Shown here: positions 1-8,776 of the stretch, one piece after another
Layout: every line of letters begins with the position of its first letter
How positions within the stretch are numbered: position 1 is the stretch's first letter
NCBI GenBank assembly: GCA_934365945.1
Contig: CAKRNE010000015.1
Span: 1 to 58,962, forward strand
Source: an uncultured Agathobacter sp.
GTDB taxonomy: Bacteria; Bacillota; Clostridia; Lachnospirales; Lachnospiraceae
DNA: 58,962 nt
Direction of reading: 5' to 3'
Notes under the pieces: generated by a model
Seen by the model: only the letters and a program-made list of their open reading frames with translations
What the model was told of the DNA's origin: nothing
The model's database searches: none
Made by a program: the position numbers and the translations under genes

Positions 1-39
1 TAAAAGAAAATCCATACCTTTCTTTTACACTGATAACTA

Positions 40-424
40 TTAACTTTTACACTTATCCAAGATAGCGGGTATGGAATTTTGGATTACAATTGAGGCGTGG
101 TAAATAGCTAATGGTTTCGACAGGTGTGCACCCATCCCTGCAGTCTTTGATTTTTTCATGTCATCATCAAATGCATTTGCTGTCATTGCAATAATCGGGA
201 TGCTTTTTGCGTCTTCTTTCTCACTGTTTCGGATTTCATGTGTTGCTTCATATCCATCCATGACTGGCATCATAATGTCCATTAGAATTGCATCAAAATA
301 ATACACATTGTGTTTTCATGAGATCTGTTTCATTTGTTTCCGAATCGTACAATGCCAATTCTTTTAATTTATTCCGGGTGCTCTCGTTGTCGAGACCAGA
401 TGACATCAGACTCTTACGATTCAT
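40..424 (-). pseudogene. Response-regulator receiver (hybrid kinase) remnant
   Basis: An 88-codon frame (306 to 40) reads as the second half of a CheY-like receiver. It has the phosphoacceptor stretch ILMDIMMPVMDG, then IPIIAMTANAF and a HLSKPL motif carrying the conserved lysine. The first half of the receiver (acidic pair, first two beta strands) and any kinase domain are missing. Just upstream, a different frame (424 to 293, 43 codons, starting MNRKSLMSSG) overlaps it and has no receiver motifs. I read this as the decayed tail of a hybrid histidine kinase or response regulator joined to unrelated sequence. The last 20 residues also drift from the family. It is unlikely to be functional. 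Confidence 0.6.
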
Positions 425-450
425 AGTTCTCAATTTTATTTGCGGAGTAT

Positions 451-1872
451 TTATAATCCATACAATATCGCCTGTCGATCAGCCACATAAAATTCATAAT
501 TACAACATCGTTCAATCAATTCCCTGTCATGGGTGATAATAAAAATACTTTTACCCATGTCACGAAGTTCTTTAAACAGCTGTGCAGTACTTACCATATG
601 ACAATAATCCAGACCGCTCGTCGGCTCATCAAATATCAGTATCTCCTTTTCTGCAAGCACAGACGATGCAATAGCCACACGCTGTTTCTGACCACCGGAT
701 AATGACATCGGATGTTTATCACGAAATTCCCATATACCAAGTTTTTGCATAATTTCTCTGGCTCTTTCCTGTATCTCTTTTCCGGTATCCGATGCTCCAA
801 GAAGAACTTCATCTTCTACAGATTCACAGAAAAGCTGATGATTTACATCCTGCATTACAAGATAACATTTACGGAGCATTTCCTTTGGTTTATACTGCTT
901 CTCTTCTATGACCGTCTGTCCCTTAAATTTTTTCTCCAATCCGCAAAAGCATCTGACGAACGTAGATTTTCCTGCTCCGTTTTGTCCTGTAATTGCTATA
1001 AGTTCATTCTTTGGGAGCTGCATATCTCCAAACTCCAGTACCTTTTTTTCTCCATAGGAAAAATAATAATTTTTCAGTACTATGTCCGACTTTTTGGCAA
1101 TATACTCATGTCTTTTAATGCTTTCATCACAATGTGGCTGCATTGTACGAAGTCCGAGATTTTGCAGCTTTTGCTCTGAAAATTTCAGAAATTCCTGCAT
1201 TGTGATATCAAACATAATTCTTCCATGTTCAAGATAGACTACACGGTCACATATTTCCTTAAGCCAATACAACCTGTGCTCCGCTATCACGATTGTTTTT
1301 TCCTGCTTTTTCCAGAGTAAAAGCGTATTTTTTAGTCTTTCTATGGATTCTTTATCCAGATTTGATGTCGGTTCATCAAGTACAAATACGTCGGGCTGCA
1401 TCGCAGTTACAGAACCACAGGCAACTCTCTGCTTCTCACCGCCTGACAATTTAAAAATATCTCTGTCCATAAGATTTTCCATTTCCAGTTCGCTTACAGC
1501 CAGTTTTACACGTTCGTTAATATCGTTTTCTACAAGTCCCATATTTTCGCATCCAAACGCAACTTCACTTGTTGTATCCATGCAGAAAAACTGACTTCTT
1601 GGATTCTGAAATACACTACCCACCTTTTTTGATATATTATATAGTTCTTCACTCTGCACATTCATTCCATAAACGCTGACATTTCCGCTATACTCTCCTT
1701 CATAAAAATGTGGGATAAGACCATTTATAAGGCGCGTTATTGTTGTCTTTCCACAACCTGAAGCCCCACATAACAAAACACATTCTCCTTTATCAACTGA
1801 AATCGAAACATCTTTTAACGCTCCTTTTTCCGAATTATTATACTGAAAACTGACATTTTCTATCTGTATCAT
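451..1872 (-). CDS. ECF transporter ATPase, two fused ABC domains (EcfA-type)
   Basis: Energising subunit of an energy-coupling-factor importer, cytoplasmic face. The 473-residue protein carries two ABC cassettes in tandem. The first has Walker A GASGCGKTT near residue 36, signature LSGGEKQRVA and Walker B VFVLDEPTS. The second has GQNGAGKST, LSGGQKQRVA and LIFDEPTSG. Separate EcfA1 and EcfA2 are commoner, but the fused form is known (YkoD-like). ATG at 1872 follows GGAGG at good spacing; a TTG 21 bases upstream is less likely. It is the last gene of the operon after the T and S subunits and presumably works with them. The substrate cannot be read from this subunit. Confidence 0.88.
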   Translation of the reverse strand: MIQIENVSFQYNNSEKGALKDVSISVDKGECVLLCGASGCGKTTITRLINGLIPHFYEGEYSGNVSVYGMNVQSEELYNISKKVGSVFQNPRSQFFCMDTTSEVAFGCENMGLVENDINERVKLAVSELEMENLMDRDIFKLSGGEKQRVACGSVTAMQPDVFVLDEPTSNLDKESIERLKNTLLLWKKQEKTIVIAEHRLYWLKEICDRVVYLEHGRIMFDITMQEFLKFSEQKLQNLGLRTMQPHCDESIKRHEYIAKKSDIVLKNYYFSYGEKKVLEFGDMQLPKNELIAITGQNGAGKSTFVRCFCGLEKKFKGQTVIEEKQYKPKEMLRKCYLVMQDVNHQLFCESVEDEVLLGASDTGKEIQERAREIMQKLGIWEFRDKHPMSLSGGQKQRVAIASSVLAEKEILIFDEPTSGLDYCHMVSTAQLFKELRDMGKSIFIITHDRELIERCCNYEFYVADRQAILYGL

Positions 1873-1891
1873 AATATCCTCCATTTGTAAC

Positions 1892-1931
1892 AAAACCGCA
1901 CTCTGCCAATATCATGACATCATGCGGTTTT
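1892..1931 (-). other. Intra-operon hairpin between ecfT and ecfA
   Basis: AAAACCGCA (1892-1900) and TGCGGTTTT (1923-1931) form a perfect 9-bp inverted repeat with a 22-base loop that itself contains a small palindrome. Read on the minus strand, the 3' arm ends in TTTT just before the ribosome site of the fused ATPase gene. It could be a partial terminator or processing site that lowers ATPase output relative to the membrane subunits. Confidence 0.5.
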
Positions 1932-1940
1932 ATCTATATA

Positions 1941-2657
1941 TTACATAAATAATCTTGAAATCATTGAAACGATCCATATTACATAAGGAATAAAGCAAAT
2001 AAGTACTACAATATAGTCCTGAAAATGAAAACCAATCCGGCACACATTGGTCCGCTTTACATCACCGCCAAGTCCCCGTGTAATAGCTGCGGCATTGAGC
2101 TCCTCTCCAATTTTTGCGGAGCAGACCATAAGTGGAATCAGTCTGTACTCTATCATTTTATCGACATTTTTCCCGCCGAAGCGAATATCCCGCATACGCA
2201 TCGCATCATTGATTGCCCGGAATTCATCCGCAATCGTTGGAAAAAAACGAAACATAACAGAAAGTGGTATGGTCAGCTTATCCGTAACATGCATCCTGCT
2301 CATAGCCGAAGAAAACTCACTTACTGTTGTTGTCTGCATCAGATAGGTTCCAGCCATGATTCCCGGCAGAAACCTTGTCATAATCCCGCAGAATGCAAGC
2401 AATATAAATCCAATAAAACCTGTCATATGAGGCAGCACAAACACTGTCAGCAAATAAAATACACTGTACAAAATGATGTATCCTGCTGCTCTTTTCCACT
2501 TACCTACAAGTATAAAAAGCACGAATGGAAGCAGACAGAATAACGGAAGGTACGCACCAAATAATTTATCTCCTGCTCCTCCAAGAACAAATATTGCCAT
2601 TGTCATTAAAAGAAGCATTTTCGTTCTTGGATCAAATGTGATGTATGTATGTATCAT
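1941..2657 (-). CDS. ECF transporter transmembrane subunit (EcfT)
   Basis: Membrane scaffold subunit linking the S component to the ATPases. The 238-residue protein begins with MIHTYITFDPRTKM, the usual EcfT opening (D-P-R-T-K). Several hydrophobic helices follow, then the cytoplasmic region with MRMRDIRFGG and AAITRGLGG, which resemble the paired coupling motifs of EcfT proteins. Length is normal for the family. Its ATG sits in TAATG, overlapping the stop of the preceding S-component gene, which indicates translational coupling. The ribosome site is weak (GCGGGAA), consistent with coupling. Confidence 0.85.
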   Translation of the reverse strand: MIHTYITFDPRTKMLLLMTMAIFVLGGAGDKLFGAYLPLFCLLPFVLFILVGKWKRAAGYIILYSVFYLLTVFVLPHMTGFIGFILLAFCGIMTRFLPGIMAGTYLMQTTTVSEFSSAMSRMHVTDKLTIPLSVMFRFFPTIADEFRAINDAMRMRDIRFGGKNVDKMIEYRLIPLMVCSAKIGEELNAAAITRGLGGDVKRTNVCRIGFHFQDYIVVLICFIPYVIWIVSMISRLFM

Positions 2658-3244
2658 TATGCAATTCCCGCTTTCTCAAAATGCTTTTTCAACAATGATT
2701 TTCCAAATACTCCTCCGATCCATCCACAAATCACGCATGCTGCAATAAGTAATGGGATCAGCCATGAGTTCGCAAAGATATCTGTCATTTTAGTGATATA
2801 CTCCTGTCCAAAACTCTGACGCGTACTGAAATATGCCTCAATATTCATAAACATTGGAACAAAGTTTCCAAAGATGATCAGATTAAATACTCCACAACTT
2901 AATATATTTTTCTTACTGCTTTTATAATTTCCCGATTTTACAATAAGGTCTGTAATAACACCACATATAATTCCAAAAATAAACGGCCAGTATCCCATTC
3001 CTGTAATCCACAAAAACAATCCAACAATCATAGCATAAATAGTTATCATTCCAAATTTATCAACTTTTGTCAAAAAAAGCATATATGGAATACCGCCAAA
3101 TATTGGGACAATCACACATAAAAGCGGCATCATGATCGGTATAAAGCCCAGCATTGCAACTGCTGTCATAATCACACAGTAAATCGCTGCATAGATTCCA
3201 ATATTGATCAAATCTTTTCCTTTTAATTTCTTTTTATTTTTCAT
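2657..3244 (-). CDS. ECF S component, MptD/Trep_Strep family
   Basis: Substrate-capture membrane protein of the ECF importer, 195 residues with about six hydrophobic segments after a basic, lysine-rich start (MKNKKKLKGKDLI). It looks like the MptD/Trep_Strep group of S components, whose substrate is not settled; that family call is by recognition of overall pattern and context. ATG at 3244 follows AAGGAGA. In related bacteria this S component often sits next to two half ABC transporters and a TetR regulator, as here. That suggests the five proteins handle the same or a linked compound. Confidence 0.72.
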   Translation of the reverse strand: MKNKKKLKGKDLINIGIYAAIYCVIMTAVAMLGFIPIMMPLLCVIVPIFGGIPYMLFLTKVDKFGMITIYAMIVGLFLWITGMGYWPFIFGIICGVITDLIVKSGNYKSSKKNILSCGVFNLIIFGNFVPMFMNIEAYFSTRQSFGQEYITKMTDIFANSWLIPLLIAACVICGWIGGVFGKSLLKKHFEKAGIA

Positions 3245-3286
3245 TTTGAATTCTCCTTGTTTTTTATCAATATATTACTTTGTTTC

Positions 3287-5026
3287 TTAACGTGCCAGCT
3301 TCCAGCTGACTGCCTGCTCTCTTGCATCCACAAACCGCTTGTAAATTCCTTCCTGCTTCATCAGCTGCTCATGGGTTCCTTTCTGCACAATCTGCCCTTT
3401 CTCTACGACCACGATCTGATCTGCATGGCGTACCGTCTTCAGTCTGTGTGCGATCATAATGATCGTTTTTTCTTTCGTCAGTGCATCCACAGCCTCCACA
3501 AGTTCTTTCTCATTCTCAGGATCTACATTCGCAGTTGCCTCATCAAGAATAATGATCGGTGCATCCTTCATAATCGCCCTTGCAATGGAGATCCGTTGTT
3601 TTTCACCACCGGAAAGCGTGGCACCGCCCTCTCCGATCACGGTATTATATCCATTTGGAAGTTTGCTGATAAACTCGTGACAGCAGGCTTTCTTTGCTGC
3701 TTCCACCACTTCCTCATGACTTGCATCCTGACGCCCGAACTTAATATTATTCTCAATTGTATCTGCAAAAAGATAGACGGACTGAAAGACAAATGCAAAA
3801 TTATTCATCAGGCTGTTCATGCTGTACTCTTTTACATTTACACCGCCAAGGGTCACTTCTCCGGAATCCACATCCCAGAATCTGGCAATCAGATTACAAA
3901 GTGTAGATTTACCTCCGCCAGACGGACCAACGATTGCTGTCGTTGTTTTTTCTGGGATAGAGAGTGATACACCATCAATAATCTTCCGCTTATCGTAGGA
4001 AAATGTAACATCTGAAAGTCTGATATCATAGTTTTCCGGCTGTATCTCTTTGCCGTCGATATCCATCGTATCCAGTTCCAGAATTGCATTTGCTTTGTCC
4101 ACACATACACTTACCACGTGTAAGAGGGATGAGTAATTTCCTGTACATTCCAGACTGGCATAAAGCATAAATGCTGAGATTGTCATACCAATGGCATAAA
4201 CCGCACTCATAGTTCCATTGATATAAAAATATGCACTGCATGCCACAATTACGGCTCCTGTTATCTTCGTTATCACGCTTTGTAAAAAATGATACGGGAC
4301 AAATACCATTTCCATCCTGGTATTGATTTTGGCACTCGCATCGTTTGCATCATTTAATCTTTTTGCCTGTTTTCCAAGCAGATTGTAGGATTTCACTTCT
4401 GAGATTCCCTGAAGATACTCCATGATCTGACTTACGAGTTCTGTATCACATACCACCTTTTGTTCCGAATCTTTTTTCCCTGCATTCTGCATCATAGAAT
4501 TTACACCAAAGAAAATCAGGACCCCAGCTGCAGATATCAGTCCGATTCTCCAATCAAAAACAAGCAGCATAAGGATGATCATCAAAGTCTCTAAAATCCC
4601 CTGCGTTGTCAGCATAACCACCCTGGCCGCTATATCTCCTAGTGATTCCATCGTATTGGTTGTCACCGAAGATATCTCCCCAATACTGTTGGAATTAAAA
4701 TATCCCATCGGAAGGTAACGCAGATGCTCTGCAATTTTGATTCTCGTAAAAGCACTTGCATTATAGCCACCTTCTGTCTGAAGTACCGTAGAACTTCTCT
4801 TACATATAACAGCAATCACAATCGCAATGACCATAATGGCTAAGGAACCTCCGATATATTTTCCTATCGGTTTTCCACCAAGCAAACCAATCAATATGTA
4901 CATAATGGCTGGTATCTTCATTGCAGATGCAAGTGCTTCTACAAGCCCAATGATCATCGACAGTTTGAATTTGTTTCCATTTTCCCTCCCTGAAAATCGA
5001 AAGAATTTCGCCAGAATTTCAAACAT
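3287..5026 (-). CDS. ABC transporter, fused membrane and ATPase domains (half of pair)
   Basis: A 579-residue half transporter: six-helix membrane domain in the first ~310 residues, then a nucleotide-binding domain. The latter has VGPSGGGKST (Walker A), LSGGEKQRISIARA (signature) and IILDEATANVD (Walker B with catalytic Glu). It begins one base after the stop of the neighbouring half transporter (5028-6782), with the ribosome site GGAGG inside that gene's last codons, so the two are probably made together as a heterodimer. The fold is the exporter type, but the same fold is used by YbtPQ/IrtAB siderophore importers. The adjacent ECF genes make that worth considering. Direction of transport is not decidable here. 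Confidence 0.85.
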   Translation of the reverse strand: MFEILAKFFRFSGRENGNKFKLSMIIGLVEALASAMKIPAIMYILIGLLGGKPIGKYIGGSLAIMVIAIVIAVICKRSSTVLQTEGGYNASAFTRIKIAEHLRYLPMGYFNSNSIGEISSVTTNTMESLGDIAARVVMLTTQGILETLMIILMLLVFDWRIGLISAAGVLIFFGVNSMMQNAGKKDSEQKVVCDTELVSQIMEYLQGISEVKSYNLLGKQAKRLNDANDASAKINTRMEMVFVPYHFLQSVITKITGAVIVACSAYFYINGTMSAVYAIGMTISAFMLYASLECTGNYSSLLHVVSVCVDKANAILELDTMDIDGKEIQPENYDIRLSDVTFSYDKRKIIDGVSLSIPEKTTTAIVGPSGGGKSTLCNLIARFWDVDSGEVTLGGVNVKEYSMNSLMNNFAFVFQSVYLFADTIENNIKFGRQDASHEEVVEAAKKACCHEFISKLPNGYNTVIGEGGATLSGGEKQRISIARAIMKDAPIIILDEATANVDPENEKELVEAVDALTKEKTIIMIAHRLKTVRHADQIVVVEKGQIVQKGTHEQLMKQEGIYKRFVDAREQAVSWKLAR

Positions 5027-5027
5027 A

Positions 5028-6782
5028 TCATTCGCCCTCCTTTACGGTATCTTTTACTGAAATATGGGCATTCCACATTTCTTTATAAAGCGGGCATGAC
5101 ACCAGAAGCTGCTCATGCGTGCCATGTGCTGTCACGTTTCCATCATTTACCACAAAGATCTGATCACTGTCCTTAACGGTAGAAAGCCTGTGTGCTATGA
5201 CGATCAGTGTCTTTCCGTCCACCAGTTTTGCAATGGATTTTTGTAATATAGCTTCGTTTTCCGGATCGGTGTAGGCAGTTGCCTCATCTAAAATGACGAT
5301 CGGTGCATCCTTTAGCATCGCCCGGGCAATCGAGATACGCTGTCTCTCTCCTCCCGACAGATGTCCACCGACACCGCCTACAACGGTATCAAATCCATTT
5401 TCTAACTGCATGATAAATTCATAACAGCCGCTCTTCTTTGTAACCTCAACCACCTGGTCATCCGTAGCGTTTGGATTTCCCTGTCTGATATTTTCACGAA
5501 CTGTCTCATTAAACAGATAATTGTCCTGCGCGACATAAGCCATTTTCCGGTTGAAATCTGTAAGTGCCAGCTCTTTTACATCAACCCCACCGATTTTAAT
5601 GTTGCCGGAATCCACATCCCATAAAGATGCGATTAGCTTTGCGATAGTTGACTTTCCGCTTCCGGAAGGTCCAACAATTGCATTTACAGTCCCTGCTTTC
5701 AGTTCCATATTTACTCCATGCAGGATTTCTTTGTCGTGATAGCCAAACCTTACATTTTCAAGAATGATGGAATTATCTTTTGGAACATCTTTACTTTTCT
5801 CCGGACGTTTTAACTCCGGCTGTTCTAAAATACCTGCTATCTCATCAACGATCACTCCGATTTTTCCAAGGTCATCTGTATAGGAGCCCACCGTGATCAG
5901 AGGCCCGACAATTCCCAGTGAGAGAATGATACAAATGACAAAATCAGATAACTCTAAGGTTTTATTCGATACATAATAGGCTCCAAAAGGCAATACTGTA
6001 AGAAGTGTATATGGTGTCACCACCATCATCAATGCATGATAGACAGAACATCTTCTCATCCATGATATGAAAGAGTCCGCATATTCCCTTGCCGCTTTTG
6101 TAAATTTAGCATAAGAGCTTTCTGTCTTTCCAAATGCCTTTATGACCTCTATTCCGTCAATATATTCTACCGCAGCATCATTCAGCTCCTTTGTGGTCTT
6201 AACCGTCCTTTCAAAACTGGGCTTATAATCCAGCATCATTCCAAAATATGAGAAAAGTCCAACAACAATCGGAACTAAAGACCAAAGTGCCAGCCGATAG
6301 TCTGTCAGGAAGAAATAAATCAGGATTACAACCGGTGCAAGCAGATTGGAGGTAAATTCTGGTACTATGTGAGCCAGAGTTGTCTCGATACTGTCAATTC
6401 TTTCCACCATGATATTTTTAAAAGTACCTGACGGTGTATCTTTCACATATCCAAGAGGTACCCTGGCAAGCTTGTCGCAACACGCTTTTCTTATATTTGC
6501 AAGTACCACAAAAGTTGCTTTATGTGACAATGACGTTGAAAGTGAATGAAACAGTTCTGCGATCACAAACGACAGTGCGATCAGGACTGCTTTTATCAGA
6601 TATTTTTCAAACTCCTTTTCACCGTTTAAAAACAGTTTCACCACATCCGCAATTATAAAGTACGGAAGAATCTTAAAAATAACATTTCCTATTGCGAGCA
6701 ATACACTCCACACATAGGCACTTCTTTTTTGTCCAGCCCATGTCAGTATCCAGCTGACTGCTGACTTTTTCTTTTCTTTCAC
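5028..6782 (-). CDS. ABC transporter, fused membrane and ATPase domains (half of pair)
   Basis: A 584-residue half transporter, partner of 3287-5026. The N-terminal membrane domain is followed by an ATPase domain with VGPSGSGKST, the signature HLSGGERQRISIARA and VILDEATAYTD. Both halves keep the catalytic Glu after Walker B, so both ATP sites look competent. The start is GTG at 6782, about 9 bases after AAGGAG. It is the second gene after the TetR regulator; a hairpin (6847-6872) lies between. The N-terminal stretch (KKKSAVSWILTWAGQKR) resembles IrtA/YbtP-type halves by eye only. Confidence 0.85.
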   Translation of the reverse strand: MKEKKKSAVSWILTWAGQKRSAYVWSVLLAIGNVIFKILPYFIIADVVKLFLNGEKEFEKYLIKAVLIALSFVIAELFHSLSTSLSHKATFVVLANIRKACCDKLARVPLGYVKDTPSGTFKNIMVERIDSIETTLAHIVPEFTSNLLAPVVILIYFFLTDYRLALWSLVPIVVGLFSYFGMMLDYKPSFERTVKTTKELNDAAVEYIDGIEVIKAFGKTESSYAKFTKAAREYADSFISWMRRCSVYHALMMVVTPYTLLTVLPFGAYYVSNKTLELSDFVICIILSLGIVGPLITVGSYTDDLGKIGVIVDEIAGILEQPELKRPEKSKDVPKDNSIILENVRFGYHDKEILHGVNMELKAGTVNAIVGPSGSGKSTIAKLIASLWDVDSGNIKIGGVDVKELALTDFNRKMAYVAQDNYLFNETVRENIRQGNPNATDDQVVEVTKKSGCYEFIMQLENGFDTVVGGVGGHLSGGERQRISIARAMLKDAPIVILDEATAYTDPENEAILQKSIAKLVDGKTLIVIAHRLSTVKDSDQIFVVNDGNVTAHGTHEQLLVSCPLYKEMWNAHISVKDTVKEGE

Positions 6783-6846
6783 ACGTATTCACTCCTTGCT
6801 ATAGTTTTAATTTTGTTAGTTATCCCTAACCCTTGTATAATAAAAT

Positions 6847-6872
6847 AGGTGGCATGCCGGCATCAGCCACCT
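6847..6872 (-). terminator. Hairpin between tetR and the ABC genes
   Basis: AGGTGGC (6847-6853) pairs with GCCACCT (6866-6872) around a 12-base loop that contains the palindrome ATGCCGGCAT. On the minus strand it is followed by ATTTTATTAT rather than a clean U run. It is therefore a weak terminator or attenuator allowing read-through into the ABC and ECF genes. Confidence 0.5.
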
Positions 6873-6912
6873 GATATTATTTTCTTAAAATGTACCTTTC
6901 TGAATCGTAAGC

Positions 6913-7536
6913 CTAAAATTTAACGTTCCATAATCGCTCCCAGCCACCGGTATTGAATTCCCGAAGCTTGTGCACATTTCTCTTTGCAGTTTCCTTATCT
7001 ATATCGTGCTCAATGATCTGAAATATAGATGAAAAAAATCCGGTATAGATCATATGCATGAGGCTTTCCCCGACAATCGGTATTTCAATTCCATCCTCCT
7101 TCATTTTCTTCACATATTCCAAACTGGATCTCATTTCCCTGTCTACCATATTGTGTATGAATGTCTCAAACTTTCCACTGTCTCCACATTTCAGCAATAA
7201 TCGGAAATTATCATAATGCTCATAGATATAGTCAATCATCTGATCCATTCCGTCGCCGGATGTGTCCGACATATTACTGGTCTGTTCTTTGGCAGAAAGC
7301 TTTTCAAAATCCTCAACTACACGGTCGTAGATCTGATATATATGTTCTATATACGGATCTGTCAGTGCATCAAAAAGCGCCTCTTTTGTCGGATAGTATT
7401 TATAAAAGGCACCCGTTGTAAGTCCGGCATCCTTTACAATATTTCTTAAAGATGCCCCGGAAAAGCCATCTTTTAAAAAATGCTTTCTGGCTGTATTTAA
7501 TATATTTTTCTCTGTATCTTCTGCTTTTGTCGACAT
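6913..7536 (-). CDS. TetR/AcrR family transcriptional regulator
   Basis: A 207-residue repressor with the TetR helix-turn-helix at the N terminus: NILNTARKHFLKDGFSGASL followed by RNIVKDAGLTTGAFYKYYPTK, the recognition region. The C-terminal ligand domain is not specific enough to name an effector. It heads the ABC/ECF operon and sits beside a palindromic operator that overlaps its own -10 box. That argues it represses itself and the downstream transport genes until a ligand is bound. Confidence 0.88.
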   Translation of the reverse strand: MSTKAEDTEKNILNTARKHFLKDGFSGASLRNIVKDAGLTTGAFYKYYPTKEALFDALTDPYIEHIYQIYDRVVEDFEKLSAKEQTSNMSDTSGDGMDQMIDYIYEHYDNFRLLLKCGDSGKFETFIHNMVDREMRSSLEYVKKMKEDGIEIPIVGESLMHMIYTGFFSSIFQIIEHDIDKETAKRNVHKLREFNTGGWERLWNVKF

Positions 7537-7565
7537 CTTTTTCTTATTCTCCTGAACGTCTCCCC

Positions 7566-7624
7566 AAAATATAACAGTGTTATATAGTACTGTTATATTT
7601 TATCTCATTCTATTCATTTGTCAA
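7566..7624 (-). promoter_or_regulatory. tetR promoter with 13-bp palindromic operator
   Basis: On the minus strand TTGACA (7624-7619) is followed 16 bases later by TAAAAT (7602-7597). A perfect 13-bp inverted repeat, AAAATATAACAGT (7566-7578) and ACTGTTATATTTT (7589-7601) with a 10-base spacer, overlaps the -10 box and the start region. The size and symmetry are typical of a TetR-family operator, and the binding protein is presumably the adjacent regulator. Confidence 0.8.
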
Positions 7625-7680
7625 GTATAATTTTTAGATTTTTCACAACTATTTTTCTCACCACACTCTGCAGTAAATGA

Positions 7681-7718
7681 GAAAAAAAGAGACTCATACC
7701 AAAAATGATATGAGTCTC
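7681..7718 (-). terminator. Intrinsic terminator of the NifU-like/GGGtGRT operon
   Basis: GAGACTCATA (7689-7698) and TATGAGTCTC (7709-7718) form a perfect 10-bp stem. On the minus strand this is followed directly by TTTTTTT. It lies about 30 bases after the stop of the GGGtGRT gene. Confidence 0.85.
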
Positions 7719-7747
7719 CAAAAAGCCTATAAAATCAAGCTTTCTAT

Positions 7748-8758
7748 TTAGAATTTGCCCTCGTCAGCAGCCTGCTGTACAGAAACGGCAACTGCTACTG
7801 TAGCACCAACCATTGGGTTATTACCCATTCCGATAAGTCCCATCATCTCAACGTGAGCTGGAACTGATGAAGATCCTGCGAACTGTGCATCTGAATGCAT
7901 ACGTCCCATTGTATCTGTCATACCGTATGAAGCTGGTCCTGCTGCCATGTTGTCTGGGTGAAGTGTACGTCCTGTACCACCGCCTGATGCTACTGAGAAG
8001 TACTTCTTGCCCTGCTCGATACACTCTTTCTTGTATGTACCTGCTACCGGATGCTGGAAACGAGTTGGGTTTGTAGAGTTTCCTGTAATAGAAACACCAA
8101 CGTTCTCGTGATGCATGATTGCAACACCTTCCTGAACATCATCTGCACCGTAACACTTAACTGTTGCACGGAGTCCGTCTGAGTATGCATGCTCAGATAC
8201 GATGTTGAGCTTAGCTGCCTTGTAGTCATACTGTGTCTCTACGAATGTGAATCCGTTGATACGTGAGATGATCTGTGCAGCGTCTTTTCCAAGTCCGTTA
8301 AGGATAACACGCAGTGGTTTCTGACGAACCTTGTTTGCCTTCTCAGCGATTCCGATAGCACCCTCAGCAGCTGCGAATGACTCGTGTCCTGCTAAGAAAC
8401 AGAAGCACTCTGTCTCCTCCTCGAGGAGCATCTTTCCAAGGTTACCATGTCCTAAACCTACCTTACGGTGATCAGCAACTGATCCAGGGATACAGAATGC
8501 CTGAAGTCCCTCTCCGATTGCTGCTGCAGCGTCTGCTGCTCTTCTACATCCTTTTTTGATTGCGATTGCTGCACCAACTGTGTATGCCCAGCAAGCGTTC
8601 TCGAAACAGATTGGCTGGATTTTCTTTACCTGATCGTAAACATCAAGTCCAGCGTCCTTTGTGATCTTTTCAGCTTCTTCGATTGAGCTGATACCATAGC
8701 TGTTAAGTACAGCATTGATCTGGTCTATTCTTCTTTCATATGATTCAAATAATGCCAT
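7748..8758 (-). CDS. GGGtGRT protein (function unknown)
   Basis: A 336-residue protein with the eponymous motif SGGGTGRTLHPDN (GGGTGRT at residues 259-265). After it come alternating glycine-rich segments ending in GLIGMGNNPMVGATVA. Several cysteines (51, 56, 71, 89, 118, 120) are clustered in the first 120 residues together with GHGNLGKM. The family has no assigned function that I know of. It is co-transcribed, 18 bases downstream, with a NifU/IscU-like scaffold homologue, so a role in Fe-S or other metal-cofactor chemistry is a reasonable inference. ATG at 8758 follows AGGAAAGGAGAACG. No signal peptide, so cytoplasmic. Confidence 0.85.
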   Translation of the reverse strand: MALFESYERRIDQINAVLNSYGISSIEEAEKITKDAGLDVYDQVKKIQPICFENACWAYTVGAAIAIKKGCRRAADAAAAIGEGLQAFCIPGSVADHRKVGLGHGNLGKMLLEEETECFCFLAGHESFAAAEGAIGIAEKANKVRQKPLRVILNGLGKDAAQIISRINGFTFVETQYDYKAAKLNIVSEHAYSDGLRATVKCYGADDVQEGVAIMHHENVGVSITGNSTNPTRFQHPVAGTYKKECIEQGKKYFSVASGGGTGRTLHPDNMAAGPASYGMTDTMGRMHSDAQFAGSSSVPAHVEMMGLIGMGNNPMVGATVAVAVSVQQAADEGKF

Positions 8759-8776
8759 TGTCGTTCTCCTTTCCTC

